Source of the DNA: Luscinia megarhynchos
Lineage: Eukaryota; Chordata; Aves; Passeriformes; Turdidae
Reading direction: 5' to 3'
Assembly: GCA_034336665.1 (NCBI GenBank)
Contig: CM067568.1
Span: forward strand, 38,048,770-38,112,769
DNA length: 64,000 nt
The notes under the pieces were generated by a model. It worked only from the letters and a program-made list of their open reading frames with translations, was not told where the DNA came from and did not search any database. Below, in pieces: positions 30,647 to 45,600 of this stretch. The first letter of the stretch is position 1; every line of letters starts with the position of its first letter. Position numbers and translations under genes: made by a program.

Positions 30647-33600
30647 GTGAGTGGCGCGGGGCTCGGCGCAGCCGAGGTCTTCTGCAGCGCTGCTGCTGAG
30701 GGGCTCGGGCAGGGCAGAAATCAAAATACAGACTTAACAGCACAGTACCATGTTCTTAAACGCGGGTCACGTGTAGGAAATTTGAGCTACAGGGAGCAAA
30801 CCGTATCTTTGAGCAAACAGATCGGTTTACAAATGAAACGTGAGTGTATCGAAGTGTTTAAAATCTGTTCAATCACTGGTGTATCCAGTATGTTATTTTA
30901 GCATGAGGTTGGTTGAACAGGTTTTTCTACCAAACAAGTTTTCTACCAGACAATCAAGAAGCACTTACTACTATTGATTCTTCAGCAGTGAAAGCTGTAG
31001 GACAACTCAAAGGAGAATTTTCCGTAATAAAAGAGGCCAACAAAAAGGCTGGAGAGGCACTTTTTACAAAGGCATGTACTGATAGGATAAGGGGAAATGG
31101 CTTTTAGCTGGAGAGGATAAATTTAGGTTATATAGGAGAAAGAAATTCTTTACTGTGGAGGTGGTGAGGCACTGGAGCAAGTTGTCCAGAGAAGCTGTGG
31201 ATGGCCCATCTCTGGAAGTGTTCAAGGGCAGGCTGGATGGCACTTTGGGGAAGTAGGTCCAGTGGAAAGTGTTCTTGTTAATGGCAGAGGGATTGAAACT
31301 AGATGATCTTTAAATCCCTTTCAACCCAAACCATTCTGTGATAATTTATAGTCTCAGAAAATGTTTCAGAGCTTTATCTGTTAATTTTCATATCTTATTG
31401 GAATTCTTTTTTTTTCTTCACTTGATAAATCTATCATTTAAAAATCAAATGCTTCTGTTAACCATTTTCCCAGAGTTTTGGAAAAATATAATTATACAAG
31501 CCTTGAAAGGAAATTATGGCAACATATAAATTTCTGTGGATAATATTAACTTCTTTTCCTTTAGCTGAATGTTTTTACTTTGCTTTTCAGGCTGTGGCTT
31601 CACTGCCTGAAGATATGAGACCTGGCCCTGATCTGTATGGTTTCCCATGGGAAATAGTGATTTGTGCTGCTGTTGTTGGAGCCTTGACGATTCTCTTGTT
31701 CCTGTACAGAAGTTATCAATCAGTAAGTGTTGTGGTTTAGCCCCAGACAGCAACTGAGCACTACACTGCCACTTTGCTCACTCCCTCTGTCAAGCTGCAA
31801 TGAGGGAGAGAATCAGAAGTCTAAAAGCTAGAAAACTCCTGGGTTGAGATGAAGTTTATTAGGGAAAGCAAAAGTGATGCATGCAACAAAGCAAAACAGG
31901 GAATTGATGCACTGCTTCCCATGGGCAAGCAGGTGTTCAGCTGTCTCCAAGTAAGCAGGGCTCCATCACATGTAGCAGTTACTCTAGAAGACAAAGTCCA
32001 TCACTGCAAACACCTCCCTTCCTCCTCCTCCCCCTCTATGTGCTCTGTGTGCTGAGTATGTCAGCTTGGTGTGGGTTATCCCTCTGGTCAGGCAAGGTCA
32101 GCTGTCCTGTGTCCCCTCCTGGCTTCTTGTGAACCTGCAGCCTCCTTGTGGGTGAGGTGAGGTGAGAAGCAGCAGAGGTTGTGGCTCTGTGTGAACACTG
32201 CTCAGCAGTAACTAAAACATCCATGTGTTATCAGTGCTTTTCAGCACAAATCCAAAATACAGCCCCATATCAGCTACTGTGAAGAAAATTTGCTCTATTC
32301 CAGACAAAACTAGCACAGAAAGCATACAAGTTACTTGCAGATACATAGAATGCATTAGTAGTTTGCATTGAAGTTATCCTTTCTGTTCAAGATATATAAT
32401 GCTTCAGAGTTTTAAATCTATAGTGATTGAATTTAGAATTTCTCTAAAAGAGAAATTGAAAAGTCTGTTTTGTCAAGATAATAAGTTTTTGGACATGTAG
32501 TGAGTGACGGTTGTAAGAGGAAATGCAGTGAAACCCCTGTACTAAGGCTTCCTTCTTTCGTTTTGATCTCTACACCACACTTTCAAAGTCAGCCCTTAAA
32601 TTATTTTCACAGGATACAGATGTCTTCCCTAGGGTGTAAGTATTGCTGTGTGTATTCATATCTCTGTGACTAGCCTGGCCATAGAGCAGCTCAGGTCTTG
32701 CAAGGTAATTGTAAGCAAAAGCAATCCACATTGTCTCCTGTCAAGGGAGGTGTTTTAAAACTGTTTGGACAGTGACACCTGGATTCTGTTTATTGCAGCA
32801 TTGGAACACTGAAGCAATTTAACTGTATGCTCTTTATGAGCACTAATCTGATGACTTTGAGAATTGCAGTACTGAAACCTTTTAATGCACAAATCAAATT
32901 ACATTTTTGAGGTAATGCCTGTCTTCTCTTAAGAGTAAGTAAAGATCTGAGTAATAAAAATTGCCTACCATACTTTCCCTGCTATGGAAATGAGGTCAAT
33001 ATATGTAATTAAGTATTGTAAATTTCTTCCCGTTTTTCACATACTCTCATACAGTCAATGTGATTTTGGTAGTAGGTGTAATGGTACTCCTGTTTTAAGC
33101 CTGGTTGCATAGCTGTTTGATACCAAAAGCATTTGAACTGAATCATGCAAGCCTGATACTGTTTTCCTCCTGCACATGTCACTTATGACATGAGATATCA
33201 CAGAAGTTATTGATAGCTTTTTCAGTCATCCATACTTAGAACTGCACTGACTGGTCCTGAAAGAATTGATGGTTGATGAAAAGTAATGGAGTAACTTAAC
33301 ATCCATTGGGGTTGATAGGATAAAAGTATACTTTAAACTTTATTACCCTTTTTTCCTTATTTGGACTCCTTGGCTTTAAATGAGGAGGAAACAGGGAAGA
33401 TCTGAGGGTTCCATTGCTACATGAGGCACATGACCCAACCCAGCTCTGGGAGAAATGTGTTGTAACAGTTTTGCAGGCTCAACCAAGTTCTGCATCTCTG
33501 GTACGAGCCATTTGTGACAGATTTTGCCCTGCAGTTTGTTAGATTTTGCTTGTAGGGCACTAGACCCCATGTGGCAGCTGCTCACTTGGCACTTGAAGGA

Positions 33601-36600
33601 TGCCCATCAGGCAGGACCTTACTGCAGCTTTAACTGTGGTGTGTTGTAATGTGTGGGAGATCTTTCCCAACAGGAAATCTGAGCTTGTGTGGAGCCTTCT
33701 CCTCCCTTCCCTCTTGTACTCTTCTGACTGTGTGTGCCCACTATGGGGCTTTGTGTAGGCAGTCATGGTTGTGTGATGAATATACAGAGGTGTGTTATTA
33801 AAGTGATCCAGGGGAAAACTAATCTCCTTTCCCCTCTTTTGTCTGATCAGAGTGGGACAAGGATGGGGAAAACACACAGATATGGAGAGGGTAAGAGCAG
33901 AGGATATAATAGCCTGTTTTTGGTAAAAGACTATATTTATATTCCTTTTTTAAGTTCCATGGTTAAACTTGACATGGAATCACAGCTTAAAAGATTAGTT
34001 TTCAGATACTCTTGTGAGAGTAATTGATCATACATTTTCAGTATTTTTTTTTTCAGGTTAGAAGTCGACTTTATGTAGGTAAGTTTATTTCTGATACTTC
34101 ATTTTTCATATTTCTTTGGATATGGCTTTATTCTTTCTATTTTCACCTTTATTTGGATGATGCAACATTTGCTTGTGTTTCACTTTTTAGGAAGGGAAAA
34201 ACAGCTTGCCAATAAAATTGCTGAACTAGTTGAAGAAAAATGCAAAATTCTTGAAAAACTCAGCCTCTGCAAAAAAGAGGTAACTGTCCTCATTTATTGC
34301 TTTCAGATGTGTCATAGAAATGGATTCAATCAAATAAAGTATTAACTTTTCTAGAAGTAAGATGTTTTAAAGCTTTTAAAGGGATTCTTCAAATGCTTTT
34401 TTCTGTCAGTGCCTTTAAGGGCAATTAAGGTGTTAGCAAGTTCTCTCTTTAAACTCTCAGTACAATATATTTCACTGGAAGCAACTTCACAATGTCTTTT
34501 TTTTTTTTTGTTTATGTCACTGGGATAGTCTAGTAGGGTTATGGCTTTCCTGATTTCCAGCAAGGTGCATTTGTGAATATTTAGGTGATGTCTGTGTTTC
34601 AGACTAGAGCATTGCAAATTAATGCTAGTATTTATGCAATTCTTTACCTATAATGTGACATAAAGTAATTCCTTTTCAGTTTGAAGATCTACAATTGTCT
34701 CTGAAGGATGGTAACACTATGAAAGAATCAACAGACACATCTTTTTTTGAGGTAAAAAGATGAATGGAAATTGTTATTTCTGCAATATAAGGCAGTATTT
34801 TAGGAAAAATGAGAAAACACCCAAATAAACAAAATAAAAACAACAGCAAAAAAATGTCAGACAAACTCTAAAACTCCAACACAATTATTTTAATTGGATT
34901 ACTGAAAATCACTTAAAATCAAAGCATTTAAATTAGGAGAAGCCTTTTGTAACAATTGCATTGAGGATGAGTGATACTAGAACAAATTGGACAAGATTTA
35001 ATTTCAAGAAGTAAATTGCTCCCATTTCTAGGAGAGAAAGTAGTGCATGTAGTATTTTTTTCTCACGTTGTATCTAATTCAAATACTTTCCATAGGCTAC
35101 AGGTGCACAGCTTTAAAGAAAAATTACCACTACATTATTTATATCCCCCAGTCTCAGAAAATATTTGTAAAAAAGTTCTGGATAAGTCTGAATTAAATAC
35201 CTAATAGGCTCTATATAATTCAATGTAAAAAAAAGTGAGTAGATTTATTTCCTTTTGCACCTCAGATCCTATAGAGCTAATTCTTACAGCTTTTTTTCAT
35301 GCAGGAGTCTCTGCAGTATTTGAGTGAAACATACTTTGCTGTCATATTTAAAATATACTTGTTGTTTTCATATGTAATTAATCCCAAATGTTTTATTAAC
35401 TCACAAACCAACTTGATTTAGGAAATGCATGAAAAACTGAACAAGTCAAACTTGGAACTCAACGAGGAAATAGAGAATCTAGAAAAAGAACTGGAAGAAG
35501 AAAAATCTAAGCAGTCAGAAAATGATGCCTTGGTAAGAATAAATAGAATCCTGTCTTTGTTTCTATTAATTTTAAAAAAATTCTCACAGAAAAAAAATCT
35601 CTGCTGGGAAGGCAAACTATTGTTTTGTGTGTTCTGAAATAAAAACTATATTTTCCATTTTGTCTTCCTTGTAACATTAGAAAAATTATACAGAAAAATA
35701 CTCGAAGAGAAGCTGTGTTTACAGACATTTTTATTGATTCATAGTAGAACTTTCTCAGTCTGAATATAAAAAAAAATTTATGAATTGCATAGACATTGTC
35801 AGTCAAATATGTGAACGAAACTGTATGACAACTAATAATTTTCAGGTGACTGAAATTCAGGAGAAAGTGGAGTCTTTAGAGAGCGAAGAAAAATCTATCC
35901 GGTCACAAATTGATGAGGTATGTCTAACCTTCATAGTTTTTGTTTTCAAATCTCTACAATTTTTCTATTTCCCATGTAGTTGCTGGTTTAATTTTTTTTC
36001 CTGTTAAGGGTGCAGTGATAATATGCTGTGTAAGCCAAAAAACTTTGTAAGGCTTAGTACTTTGGTGTGGCTTGATTGAGCAACTTTTAATTTCATACAA
36101 TGATTGGCATTTACTGAGAAGTAGTTACCTTGTCTTTTGTTTGCTTTCTTACTCCTCAATGATATATAGTATTGCAAAACTACACTCAGCAAAACCTGTT
36201 GAAACTCTAAAGAAAATGTGAGAGTATGTTTATAGCCCAGCCAGAAAACCTAAGACAAGTCCAGTAATGCCATCATGACCCCACCTATATCTTCACCAAT
36301 ACCATTTAAGCAGCATACTTTTTAATTTCACTTAGGCCAAGTCCACCCTAAAAGTGTATCAGATTAATACTGAGAGACTCAAGACATCTGTTCAAGATGC
36401 AATAGATGAAAACAGCCATCTCCAGGAAAGTGAGAAGCAGGTAGGTTCTTCCTAGTTATCCTTAGAAATACTGTGTTTTCCTGTGATATTAATTAATACG
36501 ATTTTATCCAAAGAGTTCATCCTCAACAGGTTTGTTAATACCTATTGTGTGTTTTAGTAAATGGAATGAGGAAGAGTATGTGGTTTTTAAAACAATTTTA

Positions 36601-39600
36601 CATTGGAGTGACTTTGTCTAAAATAATCCTGTGTTAAAAGAAATGCATTAATTTCAGTTTGTGGGGAATCATGCATGGAGCAGTGGAAGGAGAGCATGTG
36701 GTAGTGTAAGTCTAATCAGAATTTTGAGACCTGGAGGAAAGTAGAAATATCTGAACAAGTCCACAGCTAGGATTCTCTACAGAAGCAGAGAGAAAATTCT
36801 TTTACTTGATCTAGAAAACCAAAGAAATTGAGGAATTGCAGAGTATTCAGAAGGCAGGTAAAAAACATACTCTAGTACCACTGTAGATGTATTAATTGAA
36901 AGTAAGGTACATAACAGAGAGGAACAGAAAAGTCTGTTACTTCCCAAATTTTAGTTGTCTGTTTTCCTCAATGCTGTAGCCAGATCACGAAGAGCAATGA
37001 ATATTTTGAAATATTCAGCACATGCAGTAGTTGTGCTGTGCAATAGGTTGCTTTACAGTGAAGTTATTTCTTTTTTCTAACAAACAGATATTTTCTATGA
37101 ATGTTTAATGTTCTGTGTAATGTTGGTTTGAGATGGTTTGCTGTGGTTTTAATGGATATGTGCTTATTTTCCTGATTGACTGATGATCTCCCCATTGTCT
37201 GGGGAATAACCTGATAGATATTTGCAGGGAGGAAGGAGTAGTAGTGGGAATGAAAGAACAGGCCTATTGCTTTTTAGCAGTCTTACAAAAAGCTGGGGAG
37301 TGCTTTAGTTCTCTGTGTCAAAACAGAGTGTATGTCAAACTTAGTGGTTTAAGAAAAAAGAAAGAGATGCAGGAAATAAATTTTTTTTGTAGGAGGAATA
37401 TTTCAGTTCTGCACAACTGTTAGTAAAACTTGATCTTTTTGCCTAGTTCCAGAAGGAGTCCATGTTTGTGATTACCAAAGAAGGAAGACAGTTGTATTAA
37501 GAACTCTGGGTGGAGAAGCAGTGAATTTGATTATTATTGTGATATTAAGTTGCTTGAGAATTGTTTTCTTTCAAGAGTCTTTTTTTTCCCTAATCTCTGC
37601 ATCCTCTTCATTCTTGTGAGGAGGAAGAGTCTGCTCTCAGTGCTTTGTGTCAAATGTGACAGTACTCTTATGTAATAAACTTTGAGAAGCAATACATAAA
37701 GTCTTTATAGGGAAGAATTTTATTTTTTTTCACCTGTGATCATTTCTTGGGTTCAAACAGAAATAATCAAATTATTTGTGTATGTGACAAAAATCACTCT
37801 CCTTCCTTTCTAATAAAGTAAGAAAGTAGTATGTAAAGAGAGATAATACTAAGTGCTGACAATTGTCTATAGTTCTTAGGCAATCACTTTATATTAAGGA
37901 AAACCAGGGAAAAAAATAGTGAAAACAATTTCCAGGGTTTAATTGCCATGTTCCTAGATGAAAAAAAAGTTATTTTGCATTTCTTCCAGATAAAACAACC
38001 TGGATATAAGTAGTTCCTTAACCACATTATTTAGGATTAATTACTACACTTTGTTGTTCATGAGATTTGTTGCAGTTTTTAGTAGTTTGAGAACATTTGT
38101 ACAGTATGTGCATATTGTAATTTGCTATGCTTGCTTGCTTGTCTATTTTGCATGGCAGTTCCCCTGTTTTATTACCATTTTTTGGTTTTATTTTTACTAT
38201 AACTGCCTGTTAAGTTCTCATTGCTCAACCTCGTTATTCTTTTCTGTACATTTACTGCTCTTAAATTAAGTGCCTGTTGTGCAACTTTAAGCAATATTTT
38301 TTTAACAGACTCTTAAGACCATTCGTTTGTACTTTACTCCATGTTGTTGTAGCACGTTTTGTCTTAACAGAAATTTGCATCTTAATTGAAATTTGTTCAA
38401 TTTTTGTTTTCACAATATAATTAGTTAATATGTTGCACTGGTTATTTTTAATAACTGGTGATGAAGTTCTAATCCCTTTACTCCTGCAAAATATGAGATT
38501 TTAGTAGGGAATATCTGTAAAATGTAACCTTGGAACCTTCCTATGATTTTAGTGAAGCACAGTTAATTGCAGAGATAGATACTAGTAGATGTTGACTACA
38601 TACTGCTGTGACTTTCATTAACGGGCAAGCTTTTTTAAGATAAAATTCTAAAATTACTTCAAGGGGTATGGAGAAGAGGAGAGGAAATAATGCAGCTTTG
38701 CAAGTCACATGAATATAAATGACTGCCTAAAAGCTTCCTGTTTTCCCTTACTTCTCTGACCACTTCTAAGTTGAAAAGACACAGGCACCATTTCAGAAGT
38801 GTGTGTGCATATTGGGGTGTGAGTGTTTTCCATCCATTCCCCAGTGTATGTCACTGTTACATAAATTTTCTCCATTTTATATTCATTGCTGTTGTCACAT
38901 CAAGGCTTTTAAACATGAGTGGAATAAACTGAACACTTCCTATAAATGCTTAAAAATATCCTAACAACTAATTACAACTGACAGCTATAGCAGTTAAAGC
39001 AACTGAACTATAACATAGAAGTCTTAATTTTCAACTCTCTAGGTATCTTTTTGTAGTTTTATCTCTGTTAATTCTTACTGGTGGGTAAGAGGTTTAAGTC
39101 CCACTTATGTACAGACAGTACATGTAACAGGCTCAGTACTATTCATCTGCAATTCTTGGTTTTGTAGAAAATCACACTAATCTGGTATTTCCCGTTTTAG
39201 CTTTTACAAGAAGCTGAAGGATGGGGTGAACGACTTAGTGAACTAAATGAACAAACAAAGATGCTTGAATCATCTAAAACAGATGTAGAAGAAGTTTTGA
39301 AAAATAAAGAGAGCCAAATCAAGGTAAATTACGACATTTAGGATTGAATCAAATTATTCAGACTGATGCTAATCATAGAGTTCCAAGAAAGCCTGACAAC
39401 CTCTTCTTGCCTTAACATGCCTTATGCTGTTTTGAGCTTTTGTTTGCTGTCTCTATTCTCTGTGGTCATGTTTCTGGCTAAGCAAAAAACAAAAATGGGT
39501 TGCTTAGCAGCACAGTGGAGCAGTCTGATAAAGACAACTAGGGAAAAACTCTTAGTTCTGATAGAGCATTGACTTTCTTCTGTCCCCAGTTTGTAATGTG

Positions 39601-42600
39601 GAACTTGGGTGTATATTCTTATAGTTGTTTATTTTACATACACAAGCCCCACTAAAAGCATGCACGCTTAGAGCTGTCTGAAAATTCTTCACAAGAGTGT
39701 GCCCATTGACCTGCAAATGCATGCTTTGATAGAAAAAGTATTATCAGACATCTAGAATTTTGTATGTGGGGCTGACTTAATCTACTGAGGGAACTAAATA
39801 AAGGACAGAAATCTTGGAAAGTAATTGTAATGATGACTACATTTTCATTGCTTGTATTTGTTTGTGAGGTTGTTGTGTGCTTTCTCTTAGTCACTGACAC
39901 AATATATACTGAACATGAAAGACTGGAGTTCAGCAATACGAGAGGATGGTGACACTGAAGACAACAACTGGGACACAGATATAAAGGGTGAAACAGAGAA
40001 TGGAGAGCACTTAGGTATGGTTTGTGTAGTTTCCCTATTTAAATATTTACCAGATGTTTTAGAAATACAGAACTAACTTCCAGGAAAGTTGAAAGATCAG
40101 CTTTGTAGAAGTCAGATTTTTAAATCTCACCCGATGTCATTCATGTTGGACAATTAACTGATGCTTGGACATCTCTGGAATAGCAACCTGCCCTCCTGTT
40201 CAGCACTGTGTGGCATACAGACTGTCATAGAGCCATGTAAAGACTCAGTGGTCAGTCTCTTGCAGAATTATGCAGTGACTCTGTGGCATTTTTAGGTGAA
40301 AATCTTGTTTTTATTTCTTCTTCAAGCTCCTCCCAGCAGTAATACTGAGGGTCCTTAGAGCCTAATTTCTGTTTCCTTATCCTTACAGAAGTATTACTTG
40401 TTGCAGGCAGTTTAGTAGCACTGTCGTCTAATGGGTGTAGTTATGAGTCCCATTAAACAGCAACACAGAAAAACCCTTCTTCCTCCTCTTTCTTGCTGCA
40501 GCTTATTTTTGTGCTGGTGCTTATGATACCATAGGGCACATGCCCATGAATCTTAGCGTGTGTATTCAGCATCTCACTTCCAACGTGGCCAGTGTGAGTC
40601 GTGATTGACTGGCAAACAAAGCACTGCAATATTGGCATATCTTCAACTCACAGCCCTGCTTTTTTTTTCTCTTTTATCCTCCAAGTGTGCTGTGCCTATT
40701 GTGGTATGTTGACATTGCTCTTGTATAAAAACCAAATAATAGCAGAAAGCTGTGTCACAAACCCTTTCATGCTTTTTATGTGACTTATTGTTCTGTTCCT
40801 TCAAGCAGATGATGAGCAAAAACGAACTGTAAAGAAATTGATCTATGCTGCAAAGGTACGTGATTTTAAGAAACTTGTGGGTGGAAGAGAGAAAACTAGA
40901 GGGAATATATGTAATTATTCTGGTAATACAAGTAGCAGAGTTCAGCATCTTTTAATGTTTAGTTAGGTATTTTTGCATACAAACACTTTCTTAATCTGGT
41001 AATCTTAAAATGTTCTCAGTTTTTTTCAATTTTAATTGCAGTTAAATGCTTGTTTAAAGACCATGGAAGCAGAAAGAGACCAAATGTATTCAAAACTGTC
41101 TGATGAAAATAAAGCTACAGGAGAACTTACAGGTAATTAAATTCCTGTTTTTCCTTTAGTAAGATCTACTTTGGTGAAATGGTGTTACAGGCTGCAAGTA
41201 TTAATTCCAGTGAAAACAATTCAAGTTTACATAAATAACTACTTGATTTTTGAAATTAATTTTTAAGTTATTTAGCTATTTTAAATACATGGTTTTAGAC
41301 ATAGAGCAATCGAAATTGCAAATTTGGTTTTACTTTGTTGGAATATTCTGTAACTATTAAGTTATAGAATCTTAAAATACAAGAGTGAAGTGATGTTAAT
41401 AAATACATAATATCTCCTTTACATAATTTCTGGATATGAAACAGTGGAGTTTTAATCTAAATTTTAAAACCATCTATTAAAAGAGTAGCTTAATTATATT
41501 TAGTTTGTAATGGGTGTAAGCTCAATCCTTAAAAAGTTAAATACTTCATTTAGATAATGGAGCTTAAAAATATCTTGCTCTGTTTCTTTTCCTTTGTTGG
41601 GTAGGACATTCTGTATTAAACCTTATGAAATGAAAACAACTTAAGTTCAAATTAAAACCTGTAATTAGCTATTGCTTTCATAACCATAGCCAGCAGAGTA
41701 GCCATCACTTATGAATGTACAGCTTTGTTACTTGGGTGGTGAAATGCTCTCTGACTATTTTTTAAGTATCTTACAGTCCTTTAAATATATTCCTTGTGCT
41801 GGTGAGTTCTCCAGATTGACTGTAGTTCTCTCCCATGAAGATGTTCAAACTTACCTGAAGCTTTGCTATATTTCTTGAAAAGAGACACAGCAATAGTAAA
41901 TAGGAAAAGAAACACGACTTTGAGATCAATTTGGAAAGATAAAGTTAGTTTGACAAATCTGAGTTATCCATTCAGGCTATTGAGGGAGACCTTGTGTGGG
42001 TAAATCTGCAAGAGCATATGTTGGTGCTAGTTTTACTCCTTTAGTCAAATAATTACAATAATAAGAGCCCTAAGTAAAAGTTCAGATTCTGAATTAGAGA
42101 ACTGAGTTGTTTTCAAAGAAGTTATGTGGTTTGGAGCAAAGGACTCATACACACATGGGGCTGCACTTTGTGGCAGGTAGAGAGTGTAGTTGCTGGCTTC
42201 TCATTTCATGTCATATATTGAAATATATTAACTTTATATCTTATGCTATTAAATCAACATAGGATCAAAGGTTTCTACAGACTTTTTGTACACTTAAATA
42301 TTGCCAATGTAATTATCTCTAATCTCTCTATCCCAATATAATTATCTCTAAATTTGACAGAACGCATAGAAAACCTTCAAAGCCAACAAGCTTCCTTGAG
42401 GTCTGAAAATGAACATTTTGAAAGTGAAGTTCAAAAGCTTCAGCAGAAACTCAAAGTAATGACTGAGCTTTATCAAGAAAATGAAATGAAGCTACACAGG
42501 TGCTGGTTCCTCTTTTTATCCTCTTCTTAATGCTTGCTGTTTGATTTGAATGTAACTCTGATTTGGGGGACTATAAATTATTGAAAGTTTGAATACTGCT

Positions 42601-45600
42601 TTCCAGAATTTTCTGAATTCGGAAGACTATTTATTACACTTTCATGTACTTTTGTGTTTACAATAGTTTATAGAAACTGTTTCCATTAAACAATTCATTT
42701 TAGGACTTTTCCACAAGCAAGTATAGAATCAAAGTAGTAACATTTTCCATCTATGAAATAAGGCAATTAAAGTAGGAGAGCTTGATTTTTTTTTTTCCTT
42801 TAATTGAATTATTATAGGGTGTAATACATATGTCAAAGTTGGTAAAAGAAAATCAGTAGGTCCTTTAACTGTGAGAGATGTTTTACTAAACTTAAAACAT
42901 AGGCAAGCTGTTGATAATTCACAGAACCCTTTTGAATCAGGCTTTCCTCACCCAGAAAACCAGAATATGAAGGCTGTACAATCTGCCCCATGGTCAGAGC
43001 CTTAGTAGGGATTATGACCTAGAAACTGAAATATAATTTAGGCCTAGAAATTAAAGTTGATTGGTCCAGGCCACGTAGTAGCCTTCAGGAGTGTGTATGT
43101 GGCAGCAGGGCACATCACTTTAGGACATGATGGCAAAATTACAGTTTTACTAATCAGAAATTATTTCTTCAAAGAGAAATCAAAGAGATTTCTTCATAGT
43201 CTTGAAGGCACACGAGAATCAGCACATGACTAGATCCTGTACTGGGCAGTGTGCAGGACCTTTCTGAAGTATTATTTTCAGTAATCTGCTCTGTAGCATA
43301 TATATTTGTGCAGTATTTAGCATCTTTGTAGATGCAACAAATCATAGAAATCACTGCATTAGCATTTTGTTTTTTAAAAAAGAGCAGGGAGGGAGTGAGA
43401 AGGAACCTGTTAACAAACAGGCAGAAAGCAGACTGTGTGGGATGATAATTAAAATAACCTCACTAAAACTCAGCAAATGCATGCTGCTTATCAAAGAATT
43501 TTAGAAGAGCTGAAAAGGAGTGGGGAGAAGCTGGTTGGTGATGCAGCAGCACAAAAAAAATTAGAATTAATTAAGACGTCTTTTTAAAACTCTGTCTGTT
43601 CAAACAGAGGGAAATGAAAAAGTAGGAAATTGAGTAGAAAAGAAATTTAAATCATGCTCACAAGATCCATGACTTAGACAGCTTGATTGTTAAGAACTGC
43701 TGTTCACAGGCAAATGACCAGTTTATCCATTCAGGGCCATACACAGCAGTGGTGTCCATGTGTGGTCTGCAGAACTACCTTGTGCATAATCTATGGACTG
43801 GAATATAAGTTTTCTCTTCTGTAGTACCCAATAAGGCATAAGGATCAAAAAGAAGGAAAGAAGGACCTGGAATGACTTTTGGGTTTTTTTTTTTTTTTCA
43901 TAGCTAGTAACAGTCTTTTTTTTCCTCTAGAAAATCAGTTTTAGAAAATACCAGAACAAATCACTGACCATTAATGTAGTTTGGATTTTAGTTTGTTTGA
44001 TACGATTTTTGTCTGCTTTCAAAATTGTTGACTTGAAACAAAAATTGACAACAGTTTTTTAATTCTGTTTAAAGGAAGTTGACAGTAGAAGAGAGGGAAC
44101 GTCTACAGAAGGAAGAAAAGCTTTCTAAAGTAGATGAAAAAATTATTCATGCTGCTGAAGAACTTAACAGCTACAGGTAATTGCAGATTTTAGTTGCTGT
44201 AATCACTTGTTCCAAAGTGAAGAAAGAGCAATAGAGAATTTTAAAAAAACACAGCATAAGCACGTGTATTTTCTGACAGTTTCTTTATGGTGTGTGTGCA
44301 TTAGATGCTAGTTTGTGTGTAATAATACAGACTAGGGGTGGTTTTACTTTGTTAAAACATTTGGGTGTTGAAGATTGTGGCAACTTCTCTTCTATTAGAA
44401 TCCTAATTGTACTAATACATCAGCTGTAATGGTGTGATAGAAGTGGGTCTCTAATCTAGTTCCCCTCACTGAAAATACAAAGTAAAGAGAATGTTGTAAA
44501 GTAAATGAAATGTTCAGTTTTCCCACAGAGCTAACATTTATGCTGTATAGTTATGGTATTCTATTTCTGTATCTCAAAGCTTGTCAGATAGTCCTGTTGC
44601 TTAGAAATCCTTTACTAAAATATTGTCGTGGGTGAGTATTTGCTGTAGCTGTGTTTTAATGGCTTTGCTCTGATTTTTGTTACACCAGCTGTGTACCTCT
44701 GGGATATTTTTCTGCATTTTCTGTAACTGTGGCATAATTTTTCAGTATGTAATGTATATTTGCCATTTTACTTCAGTGTTTATGGGAGTATAAGGCTAAC
44801 AGTAGTGATCAATGCTTCCTGAAGAGTTAATTAGATGAGTTCTTTCCTGTGGACATTTTTCAGTATTCATACAGAAAGACAGAATTCACTCTTCCTGATT
44901 TATTCAGAGCATGGATTTTGTAGGCATCCTAATTTTAAAAGAATACTAATATTGCAAGTTGAGTACAACCAAGCAATGTCTGTGTCTTTGGCCCACCTGC
45001 TGAGAGAGTGTAGAGGCTGTGCACAGGCAGCTGGCAGCAAAGGTGGGATCAAACATGTGGTGTTGAAGTAACCTCAGTGCAGGTGACTGTCCCTCAGGAC
45101 TGGCTGTAGCCTGTGATTGTAGTGCTCCAGCCACATCAGTTCCTGTGCTGAGCTGGGTAGGCTGGCTGGTAGGGCATGTGAAGAAGAATAGCCTTTATGC
45201 TGGAAACATCACAAACCACTGAAAAGTTGGGGGTGTCTTGGGATTTGGGTTCTGTCCTCTTGTTTACATCCCTGTTTGCAGTAAGGTAAGACCTAGAATT
45301 TCCACTGTTAGTATAATTTTTTATATCCCATGGGCCTAAGTGACAATACTGTCTTTTGGAGAAAAAAACAATCTTAATTACACCTTATGGCTACTGTGAA
45401 GTTTATTGTATTCAAAGCTTTCTTGCACATTTTATTACAATATCATAAATTCTCATTGTGTTACAGAGATCGAGCAAAGGATCTTGAAGAAGAGCTGGAG
45501 AGAACCATTCGTTCTTATGAGAATCAGGTATCTTTTCCTTTGTGACAGCATCTCTGCCAGTAGGAGGGATGTTACTGCAACTGGAATACCACTTGCTGTT

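Larger units (their letters stand above)
30000..30700 (+). promoter_or_regulatory. CpG island: internal promoter of the short (cTAGE5) MIA2 transcript
   Basis: Abrupt GC- and CpG-rich block in otherwise AT-rich intron, containing two possible first coding exons (30212-30238 and 30518-30646). Both end in phase 0 at good donors, ready to join 31591. Long ORFs across it on both strands are by-products of base composition. Confidence 0.8.

Noticed and set aside
30029..30901. 290-aa ORF across the internal MIA2 CpG island
   Set aside because: It reads through two good splice donors and into intron; only the 30518-30646 part is credible coding sequence.
35302..35345. Possible extra MIA2 exon after a CATGCAG acceptor ([13 protein letters not shown])
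   Set aside because: No matching donor follows, and the neighbouring exons already join in frame without it.
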